In this document: positions 30,570 to 39,617 of the stretch, one piece after another
Numbering within the stretch: position 1 is the first letter of the stretch
How the letters are laid out: each line of letters begins with the position of its first letter
From: Finegoldia magna
Lineage (GTDB): Bacteria > Bacillota > Clostridia > Tissierellales > Peptoniphilaceae
NCBI RefSeq assembly: GCF_003182075.1
Contig: NZ_QGTH01000005.1
Location: 1-64,000, forward strand
Reading direction: 5' to 3'
DNA length: 64,000 bases
Notes under the pieces: generated by a model
Seen by the model: the letters and a program-made list of their open reading frames with translations, nothing else
Databases searched by the model: none
What the model was told of the DNA's origin: nothing
Position numbers and translations under genes: made by a program

Positions 30570-31201
30570 TTGGAAAAGTAATAAACGAGAAAAAAATATA
30601 TTTATCAGCAGCAATAATTGTAGCTTCGTTGATTTTTGGGATTTTCATTAGAAAACAATCGGGTCTTTCATTTGAACCTAAAATAATGAATTTTGCACAA
30701 AATCTTACAGATAATTTTACTTTTTATATTTTCAAATCATTCACAATACTTGGAAATTTCAGCACGTATTTTTTGATATTAGCTCTTAGTTTATATTATT
30801 CAAAACGTATTGGCAAGAATTCATTTTTCTCAATAACATTAATTTCTTGTTTAATTGGTCTTATAGTTATGAATGTGTACAAATATAGTTTTGTGAGAGT
30901 AAGACCGTTAGAGTTTTTTAAAATAGAACAAGGTGGTTACAGCTATGTTAGCGGTCATAGTTTGGTAAGTACAAGCTTTTATTTTACTTTGAGTTATTTG
31001 TTATGCAGTTTGAAAAATTACAAATTCATTTATTTAAGAATAATTCCATTTGTAATTGCTTTTAGTAGGTTGGTTGTGGGAGTGCATTGGCCAACTGATG
31101 TGTTTTTTGGAATGTTAGTGGGATATGTGTGTTATCTAGCTACGATTTTTGTGGCAGAAAAATATATAATAAAATCAAATAAAAATCTTGATGAACTATA
31201 A
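30566..31201 (+). CDS. PAP2-family membrane phosphatase 1
   Basis: Integral membrane phosphatase of 211 residues with about six hydrophobic segments. The three PAP2 motifs are present: KYSFVRVRP, VSGHS and SRLVVGVHWPTD. Substrates in the family are lipid phosphates such as undecaprenyl pyrophosphate or phosphatidic acid. The ATGA overlap with the preceding MoeA-like gene implies coupled translation, a pairing I cannot explain by function. A bacitracin-related role is conceivable because BceAB is adjacent, but unproven. Confidence 0.88.
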   Translation: MIGKVINEKKIYLSAAIIVASLIFGIFIRKQSGLSFEPKIMNFAQNLTDNFTFYIFKSFTILGNFSTYFLILALSLYYSKRIGKNSFFSITLISCLIGLIVMNVYKYSFVRVRPLEFFKIEQGGYSYVSGHSLVSTSFYFTLSYLLCSLKNYKFIYLRIIPFVIAFSRLVVGVHWPTDVFFGMLVGYVCYLATIFVAEKYIIKSNKNLDEL

Positions 31202-31226
31202 ATTTATTTTTATGGTTCATTTTTTA
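31192..31226 (+). terminator. terminator after PAP2 gene 1
   Basis: Eleven-pair stem TGAACTATAAA (31192-31202) with TTTATGGTTCA (31209-31219), one G-T pair, then a T run. It begins within the last codons. Confidence 0.82.
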
Positions 31227-31301
31227 TTGGAAGTTTCCTACTATACATTTGAACTTGGTTGGTATAAAATTTAATATGAAGTATTAAAGGAAGGATTAAA
31301 A

Positions 31302-31931
31302 ATGAATAAATACGATTGGTTTGTAATAATAAGTAGCATTGTTTTGTTATCGATTACTTTTTTTCTTGGATTTGTTGTATTAAAAGACAATGAAACAAAT
31401 TTGGATAGAAGATTAAAGGAACATTTTACTAAAATGGGACATAATTCCCTTATTGCGATTATGGCAAAAATTACGAAGTTTGGAAATGTAGAAACACTTA
31501 TGATTATAAGTATTCCAATAGTTTTTTTCACTGTAAGTCAGCATAACTATGTATCAGCATCAGCTATAATTATGAGCGTTATGCTAAGTGTTATAGCGGT
31601 TCACACTTTAAAATTTATATTTAGAAGAAAAAGACCAAAAGTTACAACCGGTATCAATTATATGGGATATTCTTTTCCAAGTGGACATTCATGTGTTAGT
31701 ATGAGCTTTTATTTGACGATTGCTTATGTGCTAAGTTATGGATATAAATTTTTCTTCGTGACGATGTTGATTGCCATTGTGTTTGCGTTTATGATTGCCA
31801 TTTCCAGGATTATTTTGGGGGTACATTGGTTTACAGATGTCGTAATAGGTAGTTTTATAGGGCTAATATGTGCATATTGGTCTATATATATGTTCAGAAT
31901 GAATTATTATTTTACATTTATTTTTGGTTAG
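31302..31931 (+). CDS. PAP2-family membrane phosphatase 2
   Basis: Second PAP2 phosphatase, 209 residues, with motifs KFIFRRKRP, FPSGHS and SRIILGVHWFTD and similar membrane topology to the neighbour at 30566-31201. The two share order and length but differ in most residues, so this is an old duplication or independent family members. An undecaprenyl-pyrophosphate phosphatase role is plausible for either. yqeY follows ten bases later. Confidence 0.88.
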   Translation: MNKYDWFVIISSIVLLSITFFLGFVVLKDNETNLDRRLKEHFTKMGHNSLIAIMAKITKFGNVETLMIISIPIVFFTVSQHNYVSASAIIMSVMLSVIAVHTLKFIFRRKRPKVTTGINYMGYSFPSGHSCVSMSFYLTIAYVLSYGYKFFFVTMLIAIVFAFMIAISRIILGVHWFTDVVIGSFIGLICAYWSIYMFRMNYYFTFIFG

Positions 31932-31941
31932 GAGTGAAATT

Positions 31942-32388
31942 ATGAGTACAATTGAAAAATTAAGAAAAGACAAAATGTTAGCTATGAAGAACAAGGATAA
32001 AGTTAAATCGGGAGTTATTTCTTTGATTATGAGCAACATTTTATTGGAACAAAAAGAAAAGAAAAGAGATTTAACAGACGAAGAACAATTAGCCTTTGTT
32101 AAAAAAGAATTGAAGCAAACAATGGATACATTGGAACAAACTCCACAAGATAGAGTTGAAGCGATTGAAGAAACAAAACAAAAAATAGAAATTATTAAAT
32201 CATATCTTCCAGAACAGTTATCTGAAGACAAATTAAAAGAAATCATAGAAAAATTCATGGAAGAAAACTCACTTAAAAAATCAAATAAGTCGAGAGGACA
32301 AATAATGAAATACGTCATGGGAGAATACGGAAAATTCACTGACGGTAAGACTGTTAATAAAGTAGTTGAAGAGATTATAGGTGCGTAG
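31942..32388 (+). CDS. yqeY: YqeY/GatB-like domain protein
   Basis: Protein of 148 residues consisting of a YqeY domain, homologous to the tail domain of GatB that grips tRNA in the amidotransferase. The segments KNKDKVKSGVISLIMSNI and EIIKSYLPEQLSEDKL are typical. The free-standing form has no proven function; a tRNA-related role is inferred from homology. ATG 31942 follows AGGAGTGA; the frame is open to a TTG at 31924. It shares one base with the pepD start. Confidence 0.9.
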   Translation: MSTIEKLRKDKMLAMKNKDKVKSGVISLIMSNILLEQKEKKRDLTDEEQLAFVKKELKQTMDTLEQTPQDRVEAIEETKQKIEIIKSYLPEQLSEDKLKEIIEKFMEENSLKKSNKSRGQIMKYVMGEYGKFTDGKTVNKVVEEIIGA

Positions 32389-33785
32389 TGGATAAGAATA
32401 CTGTATTAAATTATTTTAAAGATTTCTCTAAAATAAATAGATGCTCAAAGCATGAAGAAAAAATCTCGGATTATTTGGAAAACTTTGCTAATAATAACAA
32501 TTTAGAGTGCAAAAGGGATAAGTTCAACAATATCTACATTAAAAGAGAATCAGACAAAAGTTTTGAAGACAAACCAGGAATAATTCTACAAGCACACATG
32601 GATATGGTTTGTGTTTCTGATGAAGATTATGATTTTAACGATGGAATAAAAATCATGGAAAAAGATGGTTTCATGTTTGCTGACAAGACAAGTCTTGGGG
32701 CAGACAATGGAATTGGACTTGCCATAGCCATGGCTACTTTGACATCCAATTACAAACTTCCTCAAATAGAGGCTGTGGTGACTACAAGTGAAGAAGTCGA
32801 TATGAGTGGTGCGATGAATTTCGATTTTGATTTGTCTGGAAAATATTTCATTAACATAGATTCAGAAGATGAAAATGAATTGATAGTAGGTAGCAGTGGT
32901 GGGGAAAATGTCAATGTTGAAATAAACAAAAATTACGGTTCGGAAGGCTTGTCCAATTTTTACAAAATTTCTGTAAAAGGACTTAAAGGCGGACACTCTG
33001 GAATGGAAATTGATAAGAACCACAAAAATGCAATCAAGGTTGTGTTTAAATTCTTGAAATCATTAGATGATTATTATATCTGTGATTTCAAAGCTGGATC
33101 AAAGGACAACGCTATTCCTACAAATGCAGAAATAATCGTATCTACAGATGAATCCATTGACTCACTTAACAAAAAATCAGAAGAATTTATATCTAAGGTT
33201 GATTTGGAAGATTTTGATAAGGATTTGAGGCTTTTAATTGAAGATGTAAGTTCCCAAAAATGCTTAGATAAAAAGACAACAGAAAATTTATCTAATTTAA
33301 TTGGAGAATTAAACTCTGGTGTGATTTCTTACATTGAAGGACTTGATGAAACAGTCGAAACATCTTGTAACTTGGCGATTGTAAATTCTTTGGACGATAA
33401 ATTCGAAATCATATTATCTACGCGATCTTCAAATCATGACAAATTAGTAGCGCTACGAGAAGATATAGTTTCAAAAGCGAACAAACACAATGCAACTGCC
33501 TTCGATTACAATTATTATCCTACTTGGGAATTCAATGAAAAATCAGAGTTGATGGAAGTTGCAAAGAAAGCTTTCTCAAAAGTAAACTACAAAGAAGTAG
33601 ATGTTAAAGTAATCCATGCTGGACTTGAATGTGGAGTGTTTGCAGAAAAATATAAAAAAATTGACTGCATTTCAATTGGACCTACAATGTACGATGTACA
33701 CACAACAAAAGAAAGATTAGATATTGAATCTTTAGAGAGATTTATTAAATTCTACAATGAAATTTTGAATATGTTGACTAATTAG
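32388..33785 (+). CDS. pepD: aminoacyl-histidine dipeptidase (M20)
   Basis: Cytoplasmic M20-family zinc dipeptidase of 465 residues, usually cleaving Xaa-His dipeptides such as carnosine. Metal and catalytic motifs are QAHMDMVC, TSLGADNGIG, TTSEEVDMSG and the late HAGLECG. Length agrees with PepD. It starts at GTG 32388, whose first base is the last base of the yqeY stop. Peptide use fits an amino-acid-fermenting anaerobe. The promoter for the next operon overlaps its last codons. Confidence 0.93.
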   Translation: MDKNTVLNYFKDFSKINRCSKHEEKISDYLENFANNNNLECKRDKFNNIYIKRESDKSFEDKPGIILQAHMDMVCVSDEDYDFNDGIKIMEKDGFMFADKTSLGADNGIGLAIAMATLTSNYKLPQIEAVVTTSEEVDMSGAMNFDFDLSGKYFINIDSEDENELIVGSSGGENVNVEINKNYGSEGLSNFYKISVKGLKGGHSGMEIDKNHKNAIKVVFKFLKSLDDYYICDFKAGSKDNAIPTNAEIIVSTDESIDSLNKKSEEFISKVDLEDFDKDLRLLIEDVSSQKCLDKKTTENLSNLIGELNSGVISYIEGLDETVETSCNLAIVNSLDDKFEIILSTRSSNHDKLVALREDIVSKANKHNATAFDYNYYPTWEFNEKSELMEVAKKAFSKVNYKEVDVKVIHAGLECGVFAEKYKKIDCISIGPTMYDVHTTKERLDIESLERFIKFYNEILNMLTN

Positions 33786-33802
33786 TTATGCTGTATTATA
33801 AT
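33774..33802 (+). promoter_or_regulatory. promoter of the MacA/MacB-type operon
   Basis: TTGACT (33774-33779), a 17-base spacer and TATAAT (33797-33802). The -35 lies in the end of pepD. The leader before the start codon at 33833 is about 22 bases. Confidence 0.85.
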
Positions 33803-33832
33803 AGTATTACAGAGATACAATTAGGAGGTCGT

Positions 33833-34969
33833 ATGAAAAATAATAAAAAGTTTGCAATTATTTTAGCCATAATTGCTTTAGCCTGTGTTGGAGGATTGGT
33901 CTTTAAATTAGTTAAAGCTAATAAGAAAAACGAAACCAAGTATAGCTTGTATACGGTATCTGCAGGAAGTGATTTGGTGTTCAGTGCAATATCAAAAACT
34001 GGCGATGCACAACAAGTTTACAACAATCAAGCTTATGGTGAGGTTGAAAAAGTTCATGTAAAAACTGGTCAATCTGTTAAAAAAGGAGATTCACTGATTA
34101 CTTTTGTGAACAAGGAAGTTGAAAAACAAATTGATCAGATGCAATTGCAATTAGAACAAGCAAAAAGTCAAGCAAATTATGCACTGGAAGATAGAAATAG
34201 CGCATACAAATCCTACAATAAATTAGTAGAAAAATACAACGAAACTTTTTCTCCAGAATTGGAAATGCAAATTGATCAAATGGAGCCGACACTTAACCAA
34301 TCAAATAGAGCTTACAAACAAGCACTTGACCAAGTAGAGTTGCAGAAGAAACAACTTAATGATTTAAAAGAAAGTTCCAGAAAAACAATTAATGCAACTA
34401 TATCTGGAGTTTGTAAAGTTAATGAAAAAAACATCGATAATCCAATGAGTCAAGGAGCATTGGTTGAAGTTACTAGCGATGAAAATATTATTGAAGGAAA
34501 TATTTCTGAATACGACTACAATAAATTAAAAGAAAATGATGAGGTTGAAGTAATTCCTATTAACGGGGACGAAAAAACAAAAGGAACTGTAGTAGAGATT
34601 TCTAATATTCCAGAAAGTCAAGCTGGATCATTTGAAGCTAATCAAATGCAAAACATGACAGAACAATCTGGAAGTAATTCTTCAAATTTTGTATTTAAAA
34701 TAAAAACACAAAAACCTATACACATTGGATTCAACGTTCAAGTAAGAAAAAAATCAGATAAGATTGAACTTGCAAAAGACATGGTAAAAGAAGAAGATTC
34801 TAAATACTATGTGTTTGAATACAAGGATTCAAAAGCTGTGAAAAAAGAAGTTCAACTAGAAAAAAATACTAATTCTTATACTGTGATTTCTGGATTGAAA
34901 TCTGGTGACAAAATTATTTCTAAAGTAAAAGATTTGAAAGATAATCAAGAAATAAAGGTTGAAGATTAG
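33833..34969 (+). CDS. HlyD/MacA-type efflux adaptor
   Basis: Membrane fusion protein of 378 residues. A single N-terminal membrane segment (about 6-24) is followed by a split lipoyl domain (AYGEVEKVHVKTGQSVKKGDS), a coiled coil (about 95-185) and beta-barrel domains to the C terminus. In Gram-positive bacteria such adaptors work with MacB-type ABC pumps without an outer membrane channel. ATG 33833 follows AGGAGGT; the frame opens earlier at 33788 within the promoter. First gene of a three-gene export operon. Confidence 0.9.
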   Translation: MKNNKKFAIILAIIALACVGGLVFKLVKANKKNETKYSLYTVSAGSDLVFSAISKTGDAQQVYNNQAYGEVEKVHVKTGQSVKKGDSLITFVNKEVEKQIDQMQLQLEQAKSQANYALEDRNSAYKSYNKLVEKYNETFSPELEMQIDQMEPTLNQSNRAYKQALDQVELQKKQLNDLKESSRKTINATISGVCKVNEKNIDNPMSQGALVEVTSDENIIEGNISEYDYNKLKENDEVEVIPINGDEKTKGTVVEISNIPESQAGSFEANQMQNMTEQSGSNSSNFVFKIKTQKPIHIGFNVQVRKKSDKIELAKDMVKEEDSKYYVFEYKDSKAVKKEVQLEKNTNSYTVISGLKSGDKIISKVKDLKDNQEIKVED

Positions 34970-34971
34970 TT

Positions 34972-35655
34972 ATGATAGATTTAATTAAAATCAATAAGTT
35001 TTACAATTCAGGTGAAAACAAACTTCACGTTCTAAAAAATGTTAGCTTGAACATTAATAGTGGTGATTTTGTCGCAATAATGGGTGAGTCAGGTTCTGGA
35101 AAGTCTACGTTGATAAATATCCTTGGTTTTTTGGATAAAAAATTTACAGGAATATATAAGTTTGAAAATGTTGAGGTAGGCAAATTTACAGATAATAAAT
35201 TGTCCGATCTTCGCAATAAATCCGTGGGATTTATCTTCCAACAATTTCAACTTATCCAAAATTACACCATAGCTGAAAATGTAGAACTACCTTTATTGTA
35301 TCAAGGTAAATCCTATAAATACGCAAGAGAAAAAGCATTGGAGGCTTTGGATTTGGTAGGAATTAAAAATCAAGCAGACAAAAGACCGAAACAGCTTTCA
35401 GGTGGACAACAACAAAGAGCAGCTATAGCACGTGCCATTGTTCACAATCCGAAATTTATTATAGCAGATGAGCCAACAGGTGCGCTTGATTCAGAAACCA
35501 GCAAGGAAATAATGGCGCTTTTTAATGAATTGAATCAAAAACTCAAAATCACGATAATAATGGTTACTCACGATAAAAATATTACACATAATTGCAACCG
35601 AAAATATTTTATGTTAGATGGTGTTTTAAAAGAGAGGGATAGTTATGAAGTTTAA
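34972..35655 (+). CDS. MacB-type ABC transporter ATPase
   Basis: ABC ATPase of 227 residues with Walker A GESGSGKS, Q-loop FQQFQLIQ, signature LSGGQQQRAAIARAI, Walker B FIIADEPTGALDS and THD switch. It belongs to the LolD/MacB branch. It starts two bases after the adaptor gene and overlaps the permease by 11 bases. The system may export a peptide or lipid; the cargo is not evident. Confidence 0.94.
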   Translation: MIDLIKINKFYNSGENKLHVLKNVSLNINSGDFVAIMGESGSGKSTLINILGFLDKKFTGIYKFENVEVGKFTDNKLSDLRNKSVGFIFQQFQLIQNYTIAENVELPLLYQGKSYKYAREKALEALDLVGIKNQADKRPKQLSGGQQQRAAIARAIVHNPKFIIADEPTGALDSETSKEIMALFNELNQKLKITIIMVTHDKNITHNCNRKYFMLDGVLKERDSYEV

Positions 35656-36850
35656 TATTTTATTAAATACTGCCTTCAAAGATATCATCAAAAATAAAAA
35701 GCGATCTTTACTTACTATGCTTGGAATTATTATAGGGATTGCAGCAGTAATAACTATTATCGCAATTGGTAGAGGTTTCCAAGATTACGTTGTTGATAGT
35801 TTAATGGGTGGAGAAGGCAAGGAACTTAGCGTTGCGTTTTTCTTCCAGCCTGAAAATCCAACAAATTCAGTGGGAAGCAATACATCCGTCTTCACAGAGA
35901 AAAATATTCGAGATATTTCACAGATTACAGATGTCTTAAAAGTTGAATCTGATCCAGAAAAATTTCAAAATGATATGGTAAATGTTTCTATGCAAAAAAA
36001 TAACGGTAAAATTGAAAGTGCATTTGCCAAACCTGTCGAAGAAACTGAAAGTAAAATAGTAAAGGGAAGAGCTATTACTAAACTAGACGGAGATACAAAC
36101 CAGAAAGTCGCCGTTATAACTCAAAAATTAGCTGATGAAATATTCGAAGATGAAGATCCGCTCGACAAAACAGTTCTTGTGAAAAATGATTATTATGTTA
36201 TCGTTGGAATAAAAGAAAATAATGCTGCAACAAATTTGTTTAGTTTTGGAAATGATGTAGATATACCAAAAGGGACATTGGAATCTCGTAAACCTAAAAA
36301 TAATAATTCAATATCTATGATTAATGTTATTCTGAAAAATGGTACAAAAGTTCAAGACAAAGCAAAAGAAATCCAAGAATATCTTGAAAAAAATGGTCCA
36401 ATGAAAGCCGCAGGATCATATAACTTCGTTGATATTGCACAACAAATTGAAGGTATTAGTAATGTGTTAGGTTCGGTCACTATTTTTATATCTTTAATAG
36501 CTGCTATTTCTCTTCTTATTGCAGGAATTGGGATGATGAATATGATGTACATTTCAGTAGCTGAAAGAATCAAAGAAATAGGAATTAGAAGAGCAATTGG
36601 AGCAAAGAAAAAAGAAATTTTGTATCAATTTATGTTAGAAGGGATTATTGTAACTGTTATTGGTGGAATAATTGGATACATTATTGGAATGATAGCTGCA
36701 TTTATTGCATCCAAATTCTTGCCATTTCCAATCAAACTAGAACTGATGCCGGTTTTGATATCTTTAGGAATATCTTTGGGCATAGGAATTGTGTTCACTT
36801 ATTCTCCGGCAAATACAGCGGCAAACAAAAATGTAATAGATATTATTTAA
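35645..36850 (+). CDS. MacB-type ABC permease
   Basis: Permease of 401 residues: one N-terminal membrane segment (about 21-43), an extracellular MacB domain (about 45-270), and three C-terminal segments of the FtsX domain with ERIKEIGIRRAIGAKKKEI between them. This is the classical four-segment MacB layout and differs from the ten-segment BceB at 27498. Last gene of the operon. Confidence 0.93.
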   Translation: MKFNILLNTAFKDIIKNKKRSLLTMLGIIIGIAAVITIIAIGRGFQDYVVDSLMGGEGKELSVAFFFQPENPTNSVGSNTSVFTEKNIRDISQITDVLKVESDPEKFQNDMVNVSMQKNNGKIESAFAKPVEETESKIVKGRAITKLDGDTNQKVAVITQKLADEIFEDEDPLDKTVLVKNDYYVIVGIKENNAATNLFSFGNDVDIPKGTLESRKPKNNNSISMINVILKNGTKVQDKAKEIQEYLEKNGPMKAAGSYNFVDIAQQIEGISNVLGSVTIFISLIAAISLLIAGIGMMNMMYISVAERIKEIGIRRAIGAKKKEILYQFMLEGIIVTVIGGIIGYIIGMIAAFIASKFLPFPIKLELMPVLISLGISLGIGIVFTYSPANTAANKNVIDII

Positions 36851-36856
36851 GATTAG

Positions 36857-36890
36857 AAAATGAGTTTATTAATCAATAAGCTCATTTTTT
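36857..36890 (+). terminator. terminator after the MacB-type operon
   Basis: Fourteen-pair stem AAAATGAGTTTATT (36857-36870) with AATAAGCTCATTTT (36875-36888), one G-T pair, loop AATC, then T. Confidence 0.9.
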
Positions 36891-36892
36891 AT

Positions 36893-36921
36893 TTGATTTT
36901 TAGCATAAAATCCTATATATT
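36893..36921 (+). promoter_or_regulatory. probable promoter of pabABC
   Basis: TTGATT (36893-36898), a 17-base spacer and TATATT (36916-36921), 16 bases before the pabA ATG. The leader would be very short but contains GGGTGAT. Confidence 0.55.
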
Positions 36922-36937
36922 TTTAATGGGTGATTAA

Positions 36938-37531
36938 ATGATATTAATGATAGATAATTACGATTCATTCACATATAACATTGTTTCTTATTTGAGAATT
37001 TTGAAAGAAGAAGTTATTGTGAAAAAGAATGATGAGATAAATTTGGAAGAAATCAAACAATTAAATCCGGAAATTATAGTGATTTCTCCAGGACCTAAAA
37101 CTCCAAAAGAATCCAAAATTTCTCTTGAGGTATTTGAAAAATTAAAAGGGGAATATCCAATTCTTGGAATTTGTTTAGGTCATCAAGCATTGGCTTACTC
37201 AATAGGGCTTGACATTATAAAAGGGCCACATCCAATGCATGGGAAAATGACAGAGATTAAACATGACAGCAAAGGAATATTTACTGATATTCCAAATCCT
37301 GTAAAGGTTATGCGTTACCATTCGTTAATCGTTGATGATAGCAAATTTGAAAATGGAATGTATGAAGATATGGTTATAACATCAAAGACTTCTGATGGAA
37401 TAATTATGGGATTTAGAGATTCGAAAAATAAGATAGAAACTGTTCAATTTCATCCTGAAAGCGTGGGAACTGATTTTGGCTTGAAAATGATTGAGAACTT
37501 CCTAAAGGAGGTAAGAAATGATTCATTCTAA
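36938..37531 (+). CDS. pabA: aminodeoxychorismate synthase glutaminase subunit
   Basis: Class I glutamine amidotransferase of 197 residues that supplies ammonia to PabB. The nucleophile is C79 in GICLGHQ, and the His/Glu of the triad lie in VQFHPESVGT. TrpG of anthranilate synthase has the same fold, but the downstream pabB and pabC genes decide for p-aminobenzoate. It overlaps pabB by 14 bases with AGGAGGT inside its 3' end. Confidence 0.94.
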   Translation: MILMIDNYDSFTYNIVSYLRILKEEVIVKKNDEINLEEIKQLNPEIIVISPGPKTPKESKISLEVFEKLKGEYPILGICLGHQALAYSIGLDIIKGPHPMHGKMTEIKHDSKGIFTDIPNPVKVMRYHSLIVDDSKFENGMYEDMVITSKTSDGIIMGFRDSKNKIETVQFHPESVGTDFGLKMIENFLKEVRNDSF

Positions 37532-38846
37532 AAAAATCAAATCAGATGTAACCGTTCTAGATATTTTATATAACATTAAAGACAAGAGTTTACCTTTTTT
37601 ATTAGATAGTGCAAAGGGAAGTTACAATCAAGGTAACAAATCATATATCGGTTTTGATCCGGAAATTGTTTTGAAATCAAAGGATAACAACGTTGAAATC
37701 AGTGGTCTTGTAAACAAAAAAGTTAGTGATAATCCGCTTAATCAACTCAAAATATTGATGGATGATTATTTTGAAGAAGATGAAAATCAATTTATTGGTG
37801 GAGCGGTTGGACTTTTATCTTATGATTTTACAAGTTCTAATTGTAATGTAGTTTTAAATTCTGAAAAAAATACCGAAGTATACGATGCTTATTTTGGAAT
37901 TTACTTCAAAATAATAGAGTTTGACAATAATACACAAGAATACACGATTTATTACTTCGATGATACAGATATTAGAGATGTTGAAGCTGCATTTGTAAAA
38001 CCAGATTATGTAGATAAGGAATATGAAACATCTGAACTTATAAAAACTGTAACAAAAGAAGAATATGCGAAAAGTTTTGATGACATAAAAACTATGATTG
38101 AAAATGGTGAGGTGTACGAAGTTAACTTGACACAACAATTCATTGTAGATACGACTAAAGATAAGTTCGATATTTACAAGAAACTTCGCGAAGTTAACAA
38201 GGCAGACTTTATGGCTTATATGGACTTTGGGGAATACTGCGTTTTATCTTCATCTCCAGAGAGGTTTTTCGACTGCAAAAATGGACTTGTTCAAGCCAGA
38301 CCTATTAAGGGAACCATTCGAAGATCTGATGATAAAGATGAAGATGAAAAATTGAAAAAAGAATTACTAAATAGTGACAAAGATATTTCAGAATTATTGA
38401 TGATAGTGGACTTGATGAGAAATGATTTGGGAATGAGTTGTGATGCTGAAACTATAAAAGCTATTAGCAATTATTCGTTGGAAACTTATGAAAATGTTCA
38501 TCATTTAGTAGCTACAATTGTTGGTAAATTGAGAGAAGATGAAGATGTGTTTAGCTTAATCAAAAATATTTTTCCAGGAGGATCAATCACGGGTGCTCCA
38601 AAGCTTGCGTCAATTGAAGCTATTGACAAGGTTGAAAAACACAACAGAAATGTTTACACAGGATCTGTTGGCTACATTTCATTTAATCAAAATTGCGATT
38701 TCAATATTTTAATCAGAACGATTTTAAAAATAAAAGATCGCTGTTATTTTTCAGGTGGTGGTGCTATAACTTGGGATTCTGAAATGAATAGCGAATATGA
38801 TGAAACAATTCAAAAATCAAAAAAAGTATATGAGGCTTTGATATGA
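37518..38846 (+). CDS. pabB: aminodeoxychorismate synthase component I
   Basis: Chorismate-utilising enzyme of 442 residues forming 4-amino-4-deoxychorismate. The C-terminal chorismate-binding domain (about 175-440) has VNLTQQF, RPIKGTIRR, IVDLMRNDLG, PGGSITGAPK and SGGGAITWDS. PIKGT with lysine is the motif of PabB that forms a covalent intermediate, whereas TrpE has PIAGT, supporting the pab assignment. It shares four bases with pabC. Confidence 0.95.
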   Translation: MIHSKKIKSDVTVLDILYNIKDKSLPFLLDSAKGSYNQGNKSYIGFDPEIVLKSKDNNVEISGLVNKKVSDNPLNQLKILMDDYFEEDENQFIGGAVGLLSYDFTSSNCNVVLNSEKNTEVYDAYFGIYFKIIEFDNNTQEYTIYYFDDTDIRDVEAAFVKPDYVDKEYETSELIKTVTKEEYAKSFDDIKTMIENGEVYEVNLTQQFIVDTTKDKFDIYKKLREVNKADFMAYMDFGEYCVLSSSPERFFDCKNGLVQARPIKGTIRRSDDKDEDEKLKKELLNSDKDISELLMIVDLMRNDLGMSCDAETIKAISNYSLETYENVHHLVATIVGKLREDEDVFSLIKNIFPGGSITGAPKLASIEAIDKVEKHNRNVYTGSVGYISFNQNCDFNILIRTILKIKDRCYFSGGGAITWDSEMNSEYDETIQKSKKVYEALI

Positions 38847-39568
38847 ACGATGGAATAAAATACGGTAAAGGACTTTTTGAAACGATAAAAGTAGTTGATT
38901 CCAAGCCAATTTATTTGGAAGATCATATTGAAAGACTTGAAAATTCAATGAATTTTCTGGGAATAAATACGGATGATTTAAGAGACAATGTCTACGAAAA
39001 AATACAAAATATTGATTTGAATGCAGATTGTTTGAGGATAATGGTGTTGGATAATAATGGCGATTATGATTTATACATTAACACTAGAAACACAGATTAT
39101 TCGGATTTAAAGTACACACAAGGATTGAAATTAAAAGTTCTCAATCAGTTAAGAGACAAAAATAATCCTCTTGTTTATCACAAAACCAATAATTACTTAC
39201 TGAATGATTATATGCACAAAGAATTATTGAAAGAAGGGTTTGATGAGGGGGTTTTTCTAAATCAAGACGGAAATGTAACAGAAGGAACGTACACAAATTT
39301 GTTTTTTATTCAGGAAAACACAATCATCACGCCACCTGTAACCGATGGTATGTTGCCAGGAATTTTTCGCAAAAAACTTATAGAATTTTTGGAGACAAAT
39401 GGTTATAATATACTTGAAAAGTCAATTAAGCTAAACAATTTGCAAGATATGGATTGTTGTTTTGTAACGAATTCTTTAATGGAAATGAGATTTGTTAAAC
39501 AAATTGATGAGATAATGTTTTCAAAAAACAATCTGTTTTGCGAAATATCGGAAAAACTTATGAAATAA
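38843..39568 (+). CDS. pabC: aminodeoxychorismate lyase
   Basis: PLP-dependent class IV aminotransferase-fold protein of 241 residues that releases pyruvate from aminodeoxychorismate. The probable PLP lysine is in VYHKTNNYLLND, and the phosphate-binding part is TEGTYTNLFF. Branched-chain or D-amino acid aminotransferases share the fold, but the ATGA coupling to pabB makes pabC the best call. It completes p-aminobenzoate synthesis for folate. Confidence 0.92.
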   Translation: MNDGIKYGKGLFETIKVVDSKPIYLEDHIERLENSMNFLGINTDDLRDNVYEKIQNIDLNADCLRIMVLDNNGDYDLYINTRNTDYSDLKYTQGLKLKVLNQLRDKNNPLVYHKTNNYLLNDYMHKELLKEGFDEGVFLNQDGNVTEGTYTNLFFIQENTIITPPVTDGMLPGIFRKKLIEFLETNGYNILEKSIKLNNLQDMDCCFVTNSLMEMRFVKQIDEIMFSKNNLFCEISEKLMK

Positions 39569-39617
39569 AATTAATATACAATTTTAAAATGACGTATTTT
39601 TGAAATCGGAGGAGTTT

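Noticed and set aside
31863-32339. 158-codon minus-strand frame
   Set aside because: Antisense shadow of yqeY; yqeY has motifs and a ribosome site, this frame has neither.
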